Part shown: positions 14,375-21,168 of the stretch, piece after piece
Layout: every line of letters starts with the position of its first letter
How positions within the stretch are numbered: position 1 is the first letter of the stretch
Assembly: GCA_024232355.1 (NCBI GenBank)
Contig: JAAEPW010000971.1
Location: 1 to 23,197, forward strand
Length of the DNA: 23,197 nucleotides
Origin: Chloroflexota bacterium
Lineage (GTDB): Bacteria; Chloroflexota; Anaerolineae; B4-G1
Reading direction: 5' to 3'
The notes under the pieces: model-generated
Told to the model about the DNA's origin: nothing
Database searches by the model: none
Seen by the model: only the letters and a program-made list of their open reading frames with translations
Made by a program: the position numbers and the translations under genes

Positions 14375-15437
14375 CGCTTACCCCCTGTTCGATCAGTTGC
14401 GTTCTGGCGTCCTGAATCCAGGGCCGGGCCTGTTCGGGTTCGATGACGCGGATCACGGATGACGTGGTCGTGGCCGGTGCTGTCGGGTGACGCTTGGCCA
14501 TCCGTTTGCCCGCGCCCTGTGCTGCGCTGACGACGTTGGCAAGTTGCGCGCGGGCGGTGGTGCGATCCTGAAGCTCGGGTGGGGCCAGTTGGGGGGCGCG
14601 TTCGCCGATGAGATCCAGCAGCGGGCCAAACATCCGGGCCGGTGCGACGATCTGCTCCAACGTCACGTAGAGCGCTTCGGTCTCATCGTGTTTGCGGCGG
14701 ATCACCGAGGCGCGGGCTTTGACGACCGGGGCAAAGTAGATGATCAGGCCGATGATGGTGATCACGATGGCTAGCAGACCCACCCACGGGGCGGCCGTGC
14801 GAACACCCTGGACCGTTTCATCCATCTGATCCTGGCGTTGGACGGCGTGGGCAGTGGCCTGCAGGATGACGGCCTGGGAAGCCTGGCGGGTCTTTTCCAC
14901 ACTGTCGACGGCGGCCTGCATGGTGGCGGTAGCCATCTCGGCGGTGGCCCGGACCGCCCGGGCCTCGGCGGTGGCGGTGGCCTGGGCAATTGCGGCCGTC
15001 GCCGTTGCGGTCGCGTTTCGGCTCTCGGCGGTGGCAGTAGCCTGGACAGATTGGGCCTGGGTGGTGGCGAGAGCGTCGAGAGCCTGGACGGTGGCGCGGG
15101 TATCGAGGGCCGACCGGGTGGCGCGGGCGATGTTTTCCTGAGCGGTGATGGTAGATTGGGCCTCGGCCGTCATCGCGGCTGTCTGGATGTCGAGCTCGCT
15201 CTGTGCCGCATTCTCGGCGGCCCGTGCGGCGGTGATGGTTCGCTCGGCCTCGATCGCGGCGAGATAACGGGCGACGGCGGTGGATTGCACGGCGACCTTT
15301 GTGGGCCCCTCGGGCATCTGCTCGGCGATGGTGGTCAGATCGGCGGCGCTGGGCGTGTAGGTGGCGTATTGGCCGTTGCAGCCGACGAAAAACAGGAAAC
15401 AGAACGCAAAAAGCAGGAGGCGAGGAAAGACGTTCAT
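14361..15437 (-). CDS. Lipoprotein with long Ala/Thr-rich helical stalk and internal membrane helix
   Basis: The 358-residue product begins MNVFPRLLLFAFCFLFFVGC, a lipoprotein signal with lipid attachment predicted at Cys20. Residues 35-215 are an Ala, Thr and Gln-rich stretch with ATATA-type repeats (QATATAESRNATATATAAIA), very likely a continuous helix or coiled coil of roughly 180 residues. A membrane segment follows (APWVGLLAIVITIIGLIIYF, about 219-240), then about 115 residues that would be cytoplasmic (ARMFGPLLDLIGERAPQLAP, ending VIRVIEPEQARPWIQDARTQ). The product could therefore span from outer surface to cytoplasm and link an external structure to the FtsK-type ATPase encoded next, which it overlaps by 14 bases. 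Its start lies one base after the preceding stop. Similar stalk proteins are frequent in Chloroflexota; function is not known. Confidence 0.7.
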   Translation of the reverse strand: MNVFPRLLLFAFCFLFFVGCNGQYATYTPSAADLTTIAEQMPEGPTKVAVQSTAVARYLAAIEAERTITAARAAENAAQSELDIQTAAMTAEAQSTITAQENIARATRSALDTRATVQALDALATTQAQSVQATATAESRNATATATAAIAQATATAEARAVRATAEMATATMQAAVDSVEKTRQASQAVILQATAHAVQRQDQMDETVQGVRTAAPWVGLLAIVITIIGLIIYFAPVVKARASVIRRKHDETEALYVTLEQIVAPARMFGPLLDLIGERAPQLAPPELQDRTTARAQLANVVSAAQGAGKRMAKRHPTAPATTTSSVIRVIEPEQARPWIQDARTQLIEQGVSDGNL

Positions 15438-15438
15438 C

Positions 15439-15939
15439 TCACCACCCCCACTCGGCCAGGTTCAGCCCGGCCAGATCCACACGTACACTATCGGCCTCGT
15501 CCACGACGCAGATCACCTGCCCCGCTTCTGCGGTCTCGGGCAGCGCTTGCCGTCGCTGTCCGTTGACCAGTAGACGGCGTTCGGCGAGCTTCCATCGCAA
15601 TGCAATGTACCCGGACACGCCGACCGCGCTTGCGGTGATCGTCCCCATCAGACCGAGAGCGAGTCCCGCACCCAGGATGATGAGCACGGTGGTCACCGAC
15701 TGTCCGACAGCAGAGACGCGAGCGGCTTCTACGGCTTTGGTCGCGACTTTTGCCGTCTGGTAGTTGGCGGCGGCCTGGGTCGTCAGCGACGCTGCACCGA
15801 GGATGGCGACGGCGAGGATACCGAGGATGAGGATGCCGAAGGCGATTACTTTGCTGAAACGCATCGTCAGCCAGAGAAGGGCGACGGCTCCAACACCCAG
15901 GAGAATGACGATGATCTCGACGGGCAGTTGGTCAATCAT
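15439..15939 (-). CDS. Three-helix integral membrane protein (166 aa)
   Basis: ATG 15939 (MIDQLPVEIIV) follows AAGGAGG at good spacing; an in-frame ATG at 15963 lies inside the previous gene and has no site. Three hydrophobic segments are clear: VEIIVILLGVGAVALLWLTM (about residues 7-27), VIAFGILILGILAVAILGAA (31-50) and VTTVLIILGAGLALGLMGTI (about 82-102), followed by a short VSGYIALRW segment. The C-terminal 45 residues are soluble (ERRLLVNGQRRQALPETAEA, VICVVDEADSVRVDLAGLN). No family recognised. Together with the lipoprotein and the ATPase it would make a plausible membrane-anchored DNA-transfer apparatus, as small membrane proteins do beside TraB in actinomycete elements; this is inference from position. 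Confidence 0.65.
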   Translation of the reverse strand: MIDQLPVEIIVILLGVGAVALLWLTMRFSKVIAFGILILGILAVAILGAASLTTQAAANYQTAKVATKAVEAARVSAVGQSVTTVLIILGAGLALGLMGTITASAVGVSGYIALRWKLAERRLLVNGQRRQALPETAEAGQVICVVDEADSVRVDLAGLNLAEWGW

Positions 15940-16294
15940 TGTGCGACCTCCTTCTGGGCGCATCCACCCGCGCCAGCCGTGGATGCGGCGAAAAGACCGC
16001 GATCAAGGCCACGCGAGGTGCTCCGATGCCGGACAGCGCCTGCCGGATGCGGTGACGGGCGGCGTCGGTCAGTTGCGTGGCGGATGGGAGAATGGTCACA
16101 CCGATTCTCTCGTCCACGATCAGGTCCAGGTCGGGAAAAGATGACGTTTCGACAGACAGTTTGTCGGATGCCAGCACGCGACGCAGCGTCTGACGGCACT
16201 TTTCCAGTCCCCAACCGGGATCCATCTGGCGGGCTGTCTCGTAGAAGGCGGCGATGACGGGGCGCAGGGACGACGTGATGCCGGGCGTGATCAT
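15932..16294 (-). CDS. GxxExxY-like protein with degenerate PD-(D/E)XK active site
   Basis: The 120-residue protein starts at ATG 16294 (GGGAGG upstream; the ATGA junction overlaps the preceding stop) and overlaps the next gene by eight bases. Its layout follows small GxxExxY nuclease-fold proteins: an N-terminal helix (VIAAFYETARQMDPGWGLEK, CRQTLRRVL in place of GLLESVYEEAL), then FPDLDLIVDERIGVTILPSA, a helix TDAARHRIRQALSGIGAPR, and a final strand VALIAVFSPHPRL. In the family the third strand reads VELKA, with catalytic Glu and Lys; here it reads VTILP, so both catalytic residues appear lost and an enzymatic role is unlikely. It may be a binding or structural subunit. The family assignment is moderate because the similarity is judged by eye. 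Confidence 0.5.
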   Translation of the reverse strand: MITPGITSSLRPVIAAFYETARQMDPGWGLEKCRQTLRRVLASDKLSVETSSFPDLDLIVDERIGVTILPSATQLTDAARHRIRQALSGIGAPRVALIAVFSPHPRLARVDAPRRRSHND

Positions 16295-16512
16295 TGCGAG
16301 TCCTCCCGGCGGACCGGCGGGTCGTCGGTCGTGGTGGTGAGATGGGCCTGAAAGAAAGCGTCCAGGTCCTCGCGGCGGACGCGGGTGACGTTGCCGATAC
16401 GGATGGCGCGGAGTTTCCCGGAGGCGAGCCAACGGAAAACGGTGCGGGTAGAAACGTGAAACGTCTTGGCAATCTGGCCTGTGGTGAGCAATTCGGTTTT
16501 CGAGAAAGACAT
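16291..16512 (-). CDS. Excisionase-type HTH protein (MerR/AlpA-like, HTH_17)
   Basis: This 73-residue protein (ATG 16512, TGGAGG upstream) has the motif LLTTGQIAKTFHVSTRTVFR, WLASGKLRAIRIGNVTRVRR, then EDLDAFFQAH. This is the winged helix-turn-helix of small excisionase-like DNA-binding proteins, covering almost the whole chain. Such proteins act as recombination directionality factors or as regulators of replication genes. It sits 30 bases after the initiator-like gene and shares an ATGA overlap with the next gene. Whether it directs excision by the serine recombinase or controls the operon cannot be told from sequence. Confidence 0.88.
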   Translation of the reverse strand: MSFSKTELLTTGQIAKTFHVSTRTVFRWLASGKLRAIRIGNVTRVRREDLDAFFQAHLTTTTDDPPVRREDSQ

Positions 16513-16542
16513 CGGATACCTCCATCTGATGTGATTGGCTGC

Positions 16543-17940
16543 CTATGTTTGGCAGCGTGGGCAAGGCACAGCCTTGCCAAAATCTGAATGATCCACGGTT
16601 ACATCGGCCTCGACCGCCCCGATACCGTCGCAAAGAGGGCAACTCGGGTCGGGAGCGCGAACGAGCGTGTGGCGTTGCTCGGGCGTGCCGAACTCGCGGA
16701 TCAAGGCCCCCCGCAAATAGGGCACGGGTTGCCCCTGGATGTTTCGCCCGACCAGGCGACAGGCGACCTCCCAGACACGCCGGTAGCCGTAGTCACGGCC
16801 CAGCGCGCCGACGGCGGCGTAATCGCTTTTGGTCGGGGTGGAGCGGACGGTAGCGTCGTCGCGCAGTTCGAGCCCCAGTAACTGGCCCATCGCCTTGGTC
16901 AGTCGGCCTCGACAGTTGCCTCCGGTCGCCTCGAGACGGGCCAGGTCGACGGTCACCTGGGTGGTCCATTCTGACAATTGCACCGCCAGCGGCAACCCAT
17001 CGGGTCGCATTGGCACCGGGACAGCCTGAGCAACATTCCTATCAGAAAGTTTGCCCGTGACCGGACGTCCGGCGGCGGATCCATTGGAACCGCGCGCGGG
17101 GCCGGTGTCTGTCTCGGTTGTGCAGAGAGAGTCATTTGAGGGGACGGGGCAGGCCGCAGGCTGCCCCGAATATGCGTAAGCATATTCGGTACCGTAGGTA
17201 ATAAGTGACTGCCCGATTCCGGGAAGTGGGCAGGCCCCACTTCCTGAATCCGGGAAGTGGGAGAGACCCACTGCCCGATTTGGGGAAGTGGGGGAGGGGA
17301 CGCCCGCCTCTGCGGCCACGATCTGATCCAGCGTGGCGCTCGCCGAGTCCGCGTCCTGTGCAGCGTTGCCGGACGCATTTGCGCGGGCGATCCATTTTTC
17401 GTGGGGCTTGGGATCGTACCACTCTTCCCGGATGCGTTGAACGACTGCGGGAGGGAGCGTGATTTCGAGACTAAAATCGTCGGGCAGCGTGTAGATGGGT
17501 CGGGGTTCGGGCGCGCCGCGTTCGACCCATTCCCGGTCGAGTTCGCGCTGTCCCGCCATCCAGTGCTGCCCCACGCGGAGACAGTTAAAGAGCAGGGAAG
17601 ATAGATCCCACTCGATCGTTTTCAAGCGCGGCGGACGTCCGGGTGTGGTGATGGGGTAGTAGATGCGGCGCGTGAACAGCAGGCCCATCGCGCGCAGCTC
17701 GCATTTCCAGTTTTCGATGGTTTTAGGCTTGACGCCCAGCGGCAAGTCAGACCCGCGCAGTTCCAGACTGCCGCCGAACAGCGCCAGCACCTGGATGACC
17801 ATCAACATCAGGCGGTCGGGGATCGCTTTGCCCTCGTGGCGCAGGTAGCGGTAAAAGCGTAGTGTAACCTTGGGCACAGTGCCGACGCCAAAATCGAGAG
17901 CTGGGTCGCCCAGGTGGATTTGAGGTGTCTGGCGCATCAT
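16543..17940 (-). CDS. Replication-initiator-like winged-helix protein with C-terminal zinc ribbon
   Basis: The 465-residue protein starts at ATG 17940 (GGGAGG upstream; ATGA overlap with the helicase stop). Residues 25-110 resemble a winged-helix initiator (KVTLRFYRYLRHEGKAIPDR, LMLMVIQVLALFGG, KPKTIENWKCELRAMGLLFT). Residues about 190-310 are a low-complexity Pro/Ser/Gly linker, encoded by the DNA repeats at 17166-17292. Residues 325-430 are a helical domain (VTVDLARLEATGGNCRGRLT, DYGYRRVWEVACRLVGRNIQ), and the end has two CPxC motifs (CPLCDGIGAV and PCPRC) likely to bind zinc. The size, the position directly after a replicative helicase and the internal repeats recall phage/plasmid initiators such as lambda O, whose gene contains the origin. 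It could load the helicase. The homology is structural guesswork; position is the main support. Confidence 0.6.
   Translation of the reverse strand: MMRQTPQIHLGDPALDFGVGTVPKVTLRFYRYLRHEGKAIPDRLMLMVIQVLALFGGSLELRGSDLPLGVKPKTIENWKCELRAMGLLFTRRIYYPITTPGRPPRLKTIEWDLSSLLFNCLRVGQHWMAGQRELDREWVERGAPEPRPIYTLPDDFSLEITLPPAVVQRIREEWYDPKPHEKWIARANASGNAAQDADSASATLDQIVAAEAGVPSPTSPNRAVGLSHFPDSGSGACPLPGIGQSLITYGTEYAYAYSGQPAACPVPSNDSLCTTETDTGPARGSNGSAAGRPVTGKLSDRNVAQAVPVPMRPDGLPLAVQLSEWTTQVTVDLARLEATGGNCRGRLTKAMGQLLGLELRDDATVRSTPTKSDYAAVGALGRDYGYRRVWEVACRLVGRNIQGQPVPYLRGALIREFGTPEQRHTLVRAPDPSCPLCDGIGAVEADVTVDHSDFGKAVPCPRCQT
17166..17292. repeat. Dyad plus 31-bp-periodic repeats inside the initiator gene, candidate origin
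   Basis: CCGAATATGC (17166-17175) and GCATATTCGG (17180-17189) form a perfect 10-bp dyad with a 4-base centre. Next to it GGGAAGTGGG recurs at 17221, 17252 and 17283, exactly 31 bp apart, and ACTGCCCGATT at 17208 and 17270, 62 bp apart. CCCACTTCC between the first two copies is an inverted version. Neither 31 nor 62 is a multiple of three, so the repeats are read in different frames and are not protein repeats. An AT-richer stretch (17168-17207) lies beside them. This is the layout of an origin with initiator binding sites embedded in the initiator gene. Confidence 0.55.
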
Positions 17941-19247
17941 TGGGCGCCCTCCCTGCGTTTGAGAGGCTCAAACTGGGCGGTTTGAGGCTTCCAAACGACG
18001 TTGATTTCGCCTGTGGGCCCGTTGCGCTGTTTGGCCACGATCAACTGGGTCAGGGGCGTTGCAGACCGTTCGGCGCCCGATTCGCGACACAGGAAAAGGA
18101 TGACGTCGGCGTCCATCTCGATAGAGCCCGATTCGCGCAGGTCGGATAAAAGGGGACGTGGGTCGGAGCGAAACTCGACGCGGCGGGAAAGCTGGGAGGC
18201 TACGATGACGGGAATGTCCAGTTCTCGTGCCAACGCCTTTAGACCCCGCGTAATGACGCCAATCTCCAGATTTCTATTTTCGTGACGTCCGGGGTTGGTG
18301 ATCAGTTGGAGATAGTCGACGACCAGTAGGTCGAGGCCGTGCTCGGCCACCAGTCGCCGCGCTTTGGCGCGGATGTTGGATATGGAGATGGCCGGGGTAT
18401 CGTCGATCCAAATACCGGCCTGGGAGAGTGTGTCCGAGGTCCGGGCGATGAGTGACCAATCGTCGTCTTTCAGGTTGCCGGTGCGCAGCCGTTGCACGTC
18501 GATGCCCGATTCCATCGCCGTGAGCCGTTGAGTGATCTGTGTGCCGGACATTTCCAGGCTAAAGATGCCCACGTTCTGGCCGTGCTTTGCGGCATTGCGG
18601 GCCAGTGTGAGCATAAAGCTGGATTTGCCGATGCCGGTACGAGCGCCGACGACGATCAGATCGGAGCGCTGCAGTCCGTCGAGCAGTTGGTCGAGGGAGG
18701 GGAAATCGGTGGGGATGCTCTGGGGTTCTTCGATCTTGCCCTCACTGTACAGTTCTTGCAGGTATGAGGAGATGTGACGCAGACGGTCCTGGCTGTCACA
18801 GCGCAGGGCCAGTAACGTCGCTTCGACCTGGTCGATGGCCGCCTCGACCTCGATCGCCTCGTTGTATGCCAGTTTCGCCACCGTACTGGCAGCGTCGATC
18901 ATGCGCCGTCGTATGGCGGTACGGGCCACGATCTGGGCATAGGATGGGGCGTGGATGGCCGATGGCACCCGGTTGATGAGCGTGGTCACAAAAGCCGCGC
19001 CGCCAACGTTGGCGAGTTGCCCGCGTTGTTCGAGCGCATCACAGAGAGTGACGAAATCTATCGGATCGCCACGGTCGTTCAGCGCCAGGATGGCTTCATA
19101 GATGAAACGGTGTTTTTGGATGTAAAAGTCGGAGGGACGGATGAGGGGGGCGACATCGAGGATCGCTCTGGGGTCAATCAGCAACGACCCAAGCAGCGAT
19201 TCCTCGGCCTCTACATTCTGGGGTGGGAGGGGTACGGATTTAGCCAT
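17937..19247 (-). CDS. dnaB: Replicative DNA helicase, DnaB family
   Basis: The 436-residue protein starts at ATG 19247 (GGGAG eight bases upstream), giving the normal DnaB N-terminus SVPLPPQNVEAEESLLGSLL. The N-terminal domain occupies residues 8-105, a linker about 110-178, and the RecA-like domain 180-430. Walker A is GARTGIGKSS (201-210), the second motif FSLEMSGTQITQRL (229-242), Walker B LDLLVVDYLQL (305-315), then VIVASQLSRRVEFR (348-360) and the DLRESGSIEMDAD motif (369-381). It is slightly shorter than chromosomal DnaB (about 450-470) and lies in an element with its own initiator, so it is likely the element's copy. It unwinds DNA 5' to 3' ahead of the replication fork as a hexamer. 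It heads the operon after a possible leader peptide. Confidence 0.95.
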   Translation of the reverse strand: MAKSVPLPPQNVEAEESLLGSLLIDPRAILDVAPLIRPSDFYIQKHRFIYEAILALNDRGDPIDFVTLCDALEQRGQLANVGGAAFVTTLINRVPSAIHAPSYAQIVARTAIRRRMIDAASTVAKLAYNEAIEVEAAIDQVEATLLALRCDSQDRLRHISSYLQELYSEGKIEEPQSIPTDFPSLDQLLDGLQRSDLIVVGARTGIGKSSFMLTLARNAAKHGQNVGIFSLEMSGTQITQRLTAMESGIDVQRLRTGNLKDDDWSLIARTSDTLSQAGIWIDDTPAISISNIRAKARRLVAEHGLDLLVVDYLQLITNPGRHENRNLEIGVITRGLKALARELDIPVIVASQLSRRVEFRSDPRPLLSDLRESGSIEMDADVILFLCRESGAERSATPLTQLIVAKQRNGPTGEINVVWKPQTAQFEPLKRREGAQ

Positions 19248-19332
19248 CGCACCACTCCCGGTGGAACGATGGGACGAGCAGGTGTTTGCTCTGCCGCGTG
19301 GCGTGGCGAGACAGGGTTGAGAATATGAACAT
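19240..19332 (-). CDS. Possible 30-residue leader peptide of the helicase operon
   Basis: An ATG at 19332 with GGAGG ten bases upstream opens a 30-codon frame (MFIFSTLSRHATRQSKHLLV, PSFHREWCDG) whose stop lies eight bases inside the helicase gene (ATGGCTAA), so its ribosomes would end at the helicase start codon. It may couple or regulate helicase translation. The product has no recognisable domain, and the frame could be fortuitous. Confidence 0.3.
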   Translation of the reverse strand: MFIFSTLSRHATRQSKHLLVPSFHREWCDG

Positions 19333-19333
19333 A

Positions 19334-19365
19334 TGACATACACCTCCAAGGGTGAGTGTATGTCA
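19334..19365 (-). promoter_or_regulatory. Inverted repeat over the leader ribosome site, upstream of the helicase operon
   Basis: TGACATACAC (19334-19343) and GTGTATGTCA (19356-19365) are perfect 10-bp arms with a 12-base centre. On the minus strand the centre contains the GGAG of the leader's ribosome site, and the hairpin ends just before its ATG. The element can be read as an operator for a dimeric repressor or as an RNA hairpin that controls access to the ribosome site. The flanking stretch 19366-19432 is AT-rich and shows no clear -35/-10 pair. Confidence 0.5.
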
Positions 19366-19432
19366 GCAATTCAAAGGGTTACTTGTGGATTTTTGAGGGA
19401 TATGGTATCATTAGGCTACTTGGGTTGTGGGC

Positions 19433-21064
19433 CTAATAAGAAGCGGAGTAATTTAGGTATTGGCGGGTTCCATCCCCGTCGCTCCCGTTGCGACATAACA
19501 AAAGTCGTACCAGAGGAAAACAAGCTAAAGTAGCTTGAGCAGTGGATAGCTCATATCTCTGGACCCGGACTCCTGCGAATACCAGTCGCAGGAGTCCATT
19601 CTTTGTTAATGGTGTATCAGCTTCTTCCCAATGAAGGTCAAAAGCCTCAAGGGTTTCCCCCACACAGATTATATCATCAATTCTTGCCGGTCGCAAGTCA
19701 GCCCTGGTCGCTTGGGCGCGTCGTTTTTCGTCCAAGAAGCGCTCGTGGTCGATGTGCCCCTCCAGGAACAGACGAGTGGCCCGCTCGATACGAGCGGCAA
19801 CATCTTGTTCTTGTTCGTCGATCTCTGCTCGTCGTTCGGGCGGAAGCAGCATCTCCATCACTCGCTCCCTCCAGTCGGGAGGAAGACGTTGGGACAGAGA
19901 GCGCAGAAAAGCGACGACCTGGCCCTCGATCTCTTCCGCTCGCAGAGTGGGTTGGTCACATTTTCCTCGATGTTCGATGTTGGTGGTGTCGCGGTAGTAG
20001 CGGTATTTTCCGGCAGCGCCCGTCGCGCGCATAGGACGCCCGCACGAATCGCAGATGAGCAGACCGGAGAGGGGATAGATGTTGGGTTTCCTGCTCGTCG
20101 CTTGCCGGGAGCGATGGGCCAACCGCTGACGGAGTTTTTGAGCCTGTTGGAAATCATCCGACGAGACCAGTGGCTCGTGTTGGCCGGGAAAGACGGACGT
20201 GACCTGATCCCGCTTTTTCTTGCGGCCCTTGGCATCCTTGCCATAGTAGGGAATGAGACCGGTGTAGAAAGGGCGTTGGAGCAGATGTCGAACACTCTCC
20301 TTGGAAAAGGGACTGGGTGGAAAACGGCCAGGCCGTCCCTTGGTTCGAAAGTGAATGGTCGATCCGTCCGGCAGTGTATGTGCATAATCGTTGATCCGGT
20401 CGGCAATGTCGCCGTCGGAAAAATCGCCGCTGAGATACCACTCGAAGGCGAGCTCGACGGCGGTGGACTCGACGGGGTGATGAACCAACGGGTGCGCTGC
20501 GGTATAGGCTTGGATGTTGGGGCCATTGTAGCGCGGACAATAGTCGGGTCCATTGGGATCGGTGCAGGATGAGCAGTTGCCGCGACAATAACCCAAAGGG
20601 GCGGAGCCGTTGTGCAGTCCTTTGCGAGCCCGTTGGAGCTTGCCCTTGCGGGTCTCATCTCGCAGGTTGTCGATGTAGATCTCGGCCAGCATCCCGAGGA
20701 CGGTGAGGGTGAGTTTGCCCCAGGGCGTGGAGAAATCGAGATTCTCGCGGACAGAGACAAAGGTGACGCCACAGGAACGGAGTTCGTCGAGAGTGGTGAG
20801 GCATCCGCGCAGATGGCGATAGAAACGGTCGAGCTTGTCCACGATGAGGACGTCAAAGTGACCGGCGCGAGCGTCCTGCAGCATGCGCTCGAAATCGGGG
20901 CGGAGGCTCTCCCGGCGGGCCGAGTGTCCGGCGTCGGTGTAGATACGGACGAGAGTCCAGTCTCGGTGGGCGCAAAATGACTGAATAGAGTGGGTTTGGG
21001 CTTCCAGGCTGTGGCCCTTGACCTGCTCCCCCATAGAGACGCGGGTGTATCCGGCAGCACGCAT
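19433..21064 (-). CDS. Large serine recombinase (site-specific integrase)
   Basis: The 543-residue protein starts at ATG 21064 (AGGAGG eight bases upstream); the same frame is open much further upstream, but there it is antisense to the repressor gene. The resolvase domain (1-150) begins MRAAGYTRVSMGEQ with nucleophile Ser10, then SLEAQ, RRESLRPDFERMLQDARAGH, and VDKLDRFYRHLRG with the catalytic Arg. A Cys-rich insertion, CRGNCSSCTDPNGPDYCP, precedes the Recombinase domain (about 190-320), followed by a zinc beta-ribbon (YPLSGLLICDSCGRPM, then KCDQPTL) and a coiled coil (EIDEQEQDVAARIERATRLF). Such enzymes join attP and attB through a Ser-DNA intermediate. The last 30 residues (LCRNGSDGDGTRQYLNYSAS) look unlike the family and like antisense tRNA 3'-end sequence. 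It is divergent from the repressor and has a good promoter. Confidence 0.93.
   Translation of the reverse strand: MRAAGYTRVSMGEQVKGHSLEAQTHSIQSFCAHRDWTLVRIYTDAGHSARRESLRPDFERMLQDARAGHFDVLIVDKLDRFYRHLRGCLTTLDELRSCGVTFVSVRENLDFSTPWGKLTLTVLGMLAEIYIDNLRDETRKGKLQRARKGLHNGSAPLGYCRGNCSSCTDPNGPDYCPRYNGPNIQAYTAAHPLVHHPVESTAVELAFEWYLSGDFSDGDIADRINDYAHTLPDGSTIHFRTKGRPGRFPPSPFSKESVRHLLQRPFYTGLIPYYGKDAKGRKKKRDQVTSVFPGQHEPLVSSDDFQQAQKLRQRLAHRSRQATSRKPNIYPLSGLLICDSCGRPMRATGAAGKYRYYRDTTNIEHRGKCDQPTLRAEEIEGQVVAFLRSLSQRLPPDWRERVMEMLLPPERRAEIDEQEQDVAARIERATRLFLEGHIDHERFLDEKRRAQATRADLRPARIDDIICVGETLEAFDLHWEEADTPLTKNGLLRLVFAGVRVQRYELSTAQATLACFPLVRLLLCRNGSDGDGTRQYLNYSASY
19463..19487 (+). other. tRNA 3'-end-like sequence at the recombinase C-terminus (possible att remnant)
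   Basis: Reading on the plus strand, GCGGG (19463-19467), loop TTCCATC (19468-19474), CCCGT (19475-19479) and CGCTCCC (19480-19486) resemble a T-arm followed by the 3' strand of an acceptor stem. The T-stem pairs fully with one G-T pair; the loop has C where a purine is normal at position 57. No anticodon arm or 5' acceptor strand is present upstream, so it is not an intact tRNA. Elements often integrate into tRNA 3' ends, which makes this a candidate attachment remnant. Confidence 0.25.
19567..19597. repeat. 12-bp perfect inverted repeat within the recombinase gene
   Basis: GGACTCCTGCGA (19567-19578) and TCGCAGGAGTCC (19586-19597) flank a 7-base centre. It lies in codons for NGLLRLVFAGVRV near the end of the recombinase. 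The residues are family-like, so the palindrome may be accidental, or it may end transcripts or serve as a binding site near a possible att. Confidence 0.4.
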
Positions 21065-21091
21065 AGCTTGACCTCCTGAGGTGATAGGCGG

Positions 21092-21120
21092 AGTGTAGGG
21101 GCGAGTGATCAATTTGTCAA
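21092..21120 (-). promoter_or_regulatory. Sigma-70 promoter of the serine recombinase
   Basis: On the minus strand a perfect -35 TTGACA (21115-21120) and a -10 TACACT (21092-21097, four of six) are separated by exactly 17 bases. Transcription should start near 21085, some 10 bases before the ribosome site. The region is shared with the divergent repressor gene, so the repressor may regulate it. Confidence 0.65.
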
Positions 21121-21124
21121 GTGC

Positions 21125-21136
21125 GTGTCGGGACAC
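21125..21136. promoter_or_regulatory. Palindromic operator candidate between recombinase and repressor
   Basis: GTGTCGGGACAC is a perfect dyad of 5-bp arms around GG, placed five bases upstream of the recombinase -35 box and 32 bases before the repressor start codon. A short dyad between divergent recombinase and XRE genes is the usual place for autoregulation; the binding protein is inferred. Confidence 0.4.
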
Positions 21137-21168
21137 CAAGATATCAAAAGATAAATGGAGGAAAAGAA

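Noticed and set aside
13214..14446. Open plus-strand frame of 410 codons opposite the FtsK-type gene
   Set aside because: It is Gly/Asp/Val-rich with no motif and no ribosome site, and mirrors GC-rich codons of the clearly real ATPase gene on the minus strand.
14900..15140. GGCGGTGG-type tandem repeat as a regulatory DNA repeat
   Set aside because: It simply encodes the Ala/Thr-rich stalk of the lipoprotein in frame; no period other than codon-based repetition was seen.
15932..16642. Longer overlapping minus-strand frames across the excisionase-like gene
   Set aside because: Upstream of ATG 16294 the frames are Arg/Pro/His-rich and lie over the well-supported HTH gene in another frame.
19463..19487. 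Intact tRNA gene
   Set aside because: Only the T-arm and 3' acceptor strand resemble tRNA; no D-arm, anticodon arm or 5' acceptor strand was found upstream.
19631..20572. Long plus-strand frame opposite the first serine recombinase
   Set aside because: The minus strand encodes all recombinase motifs here; the plus frame is a codon-bias shadow with no recognisable domain.
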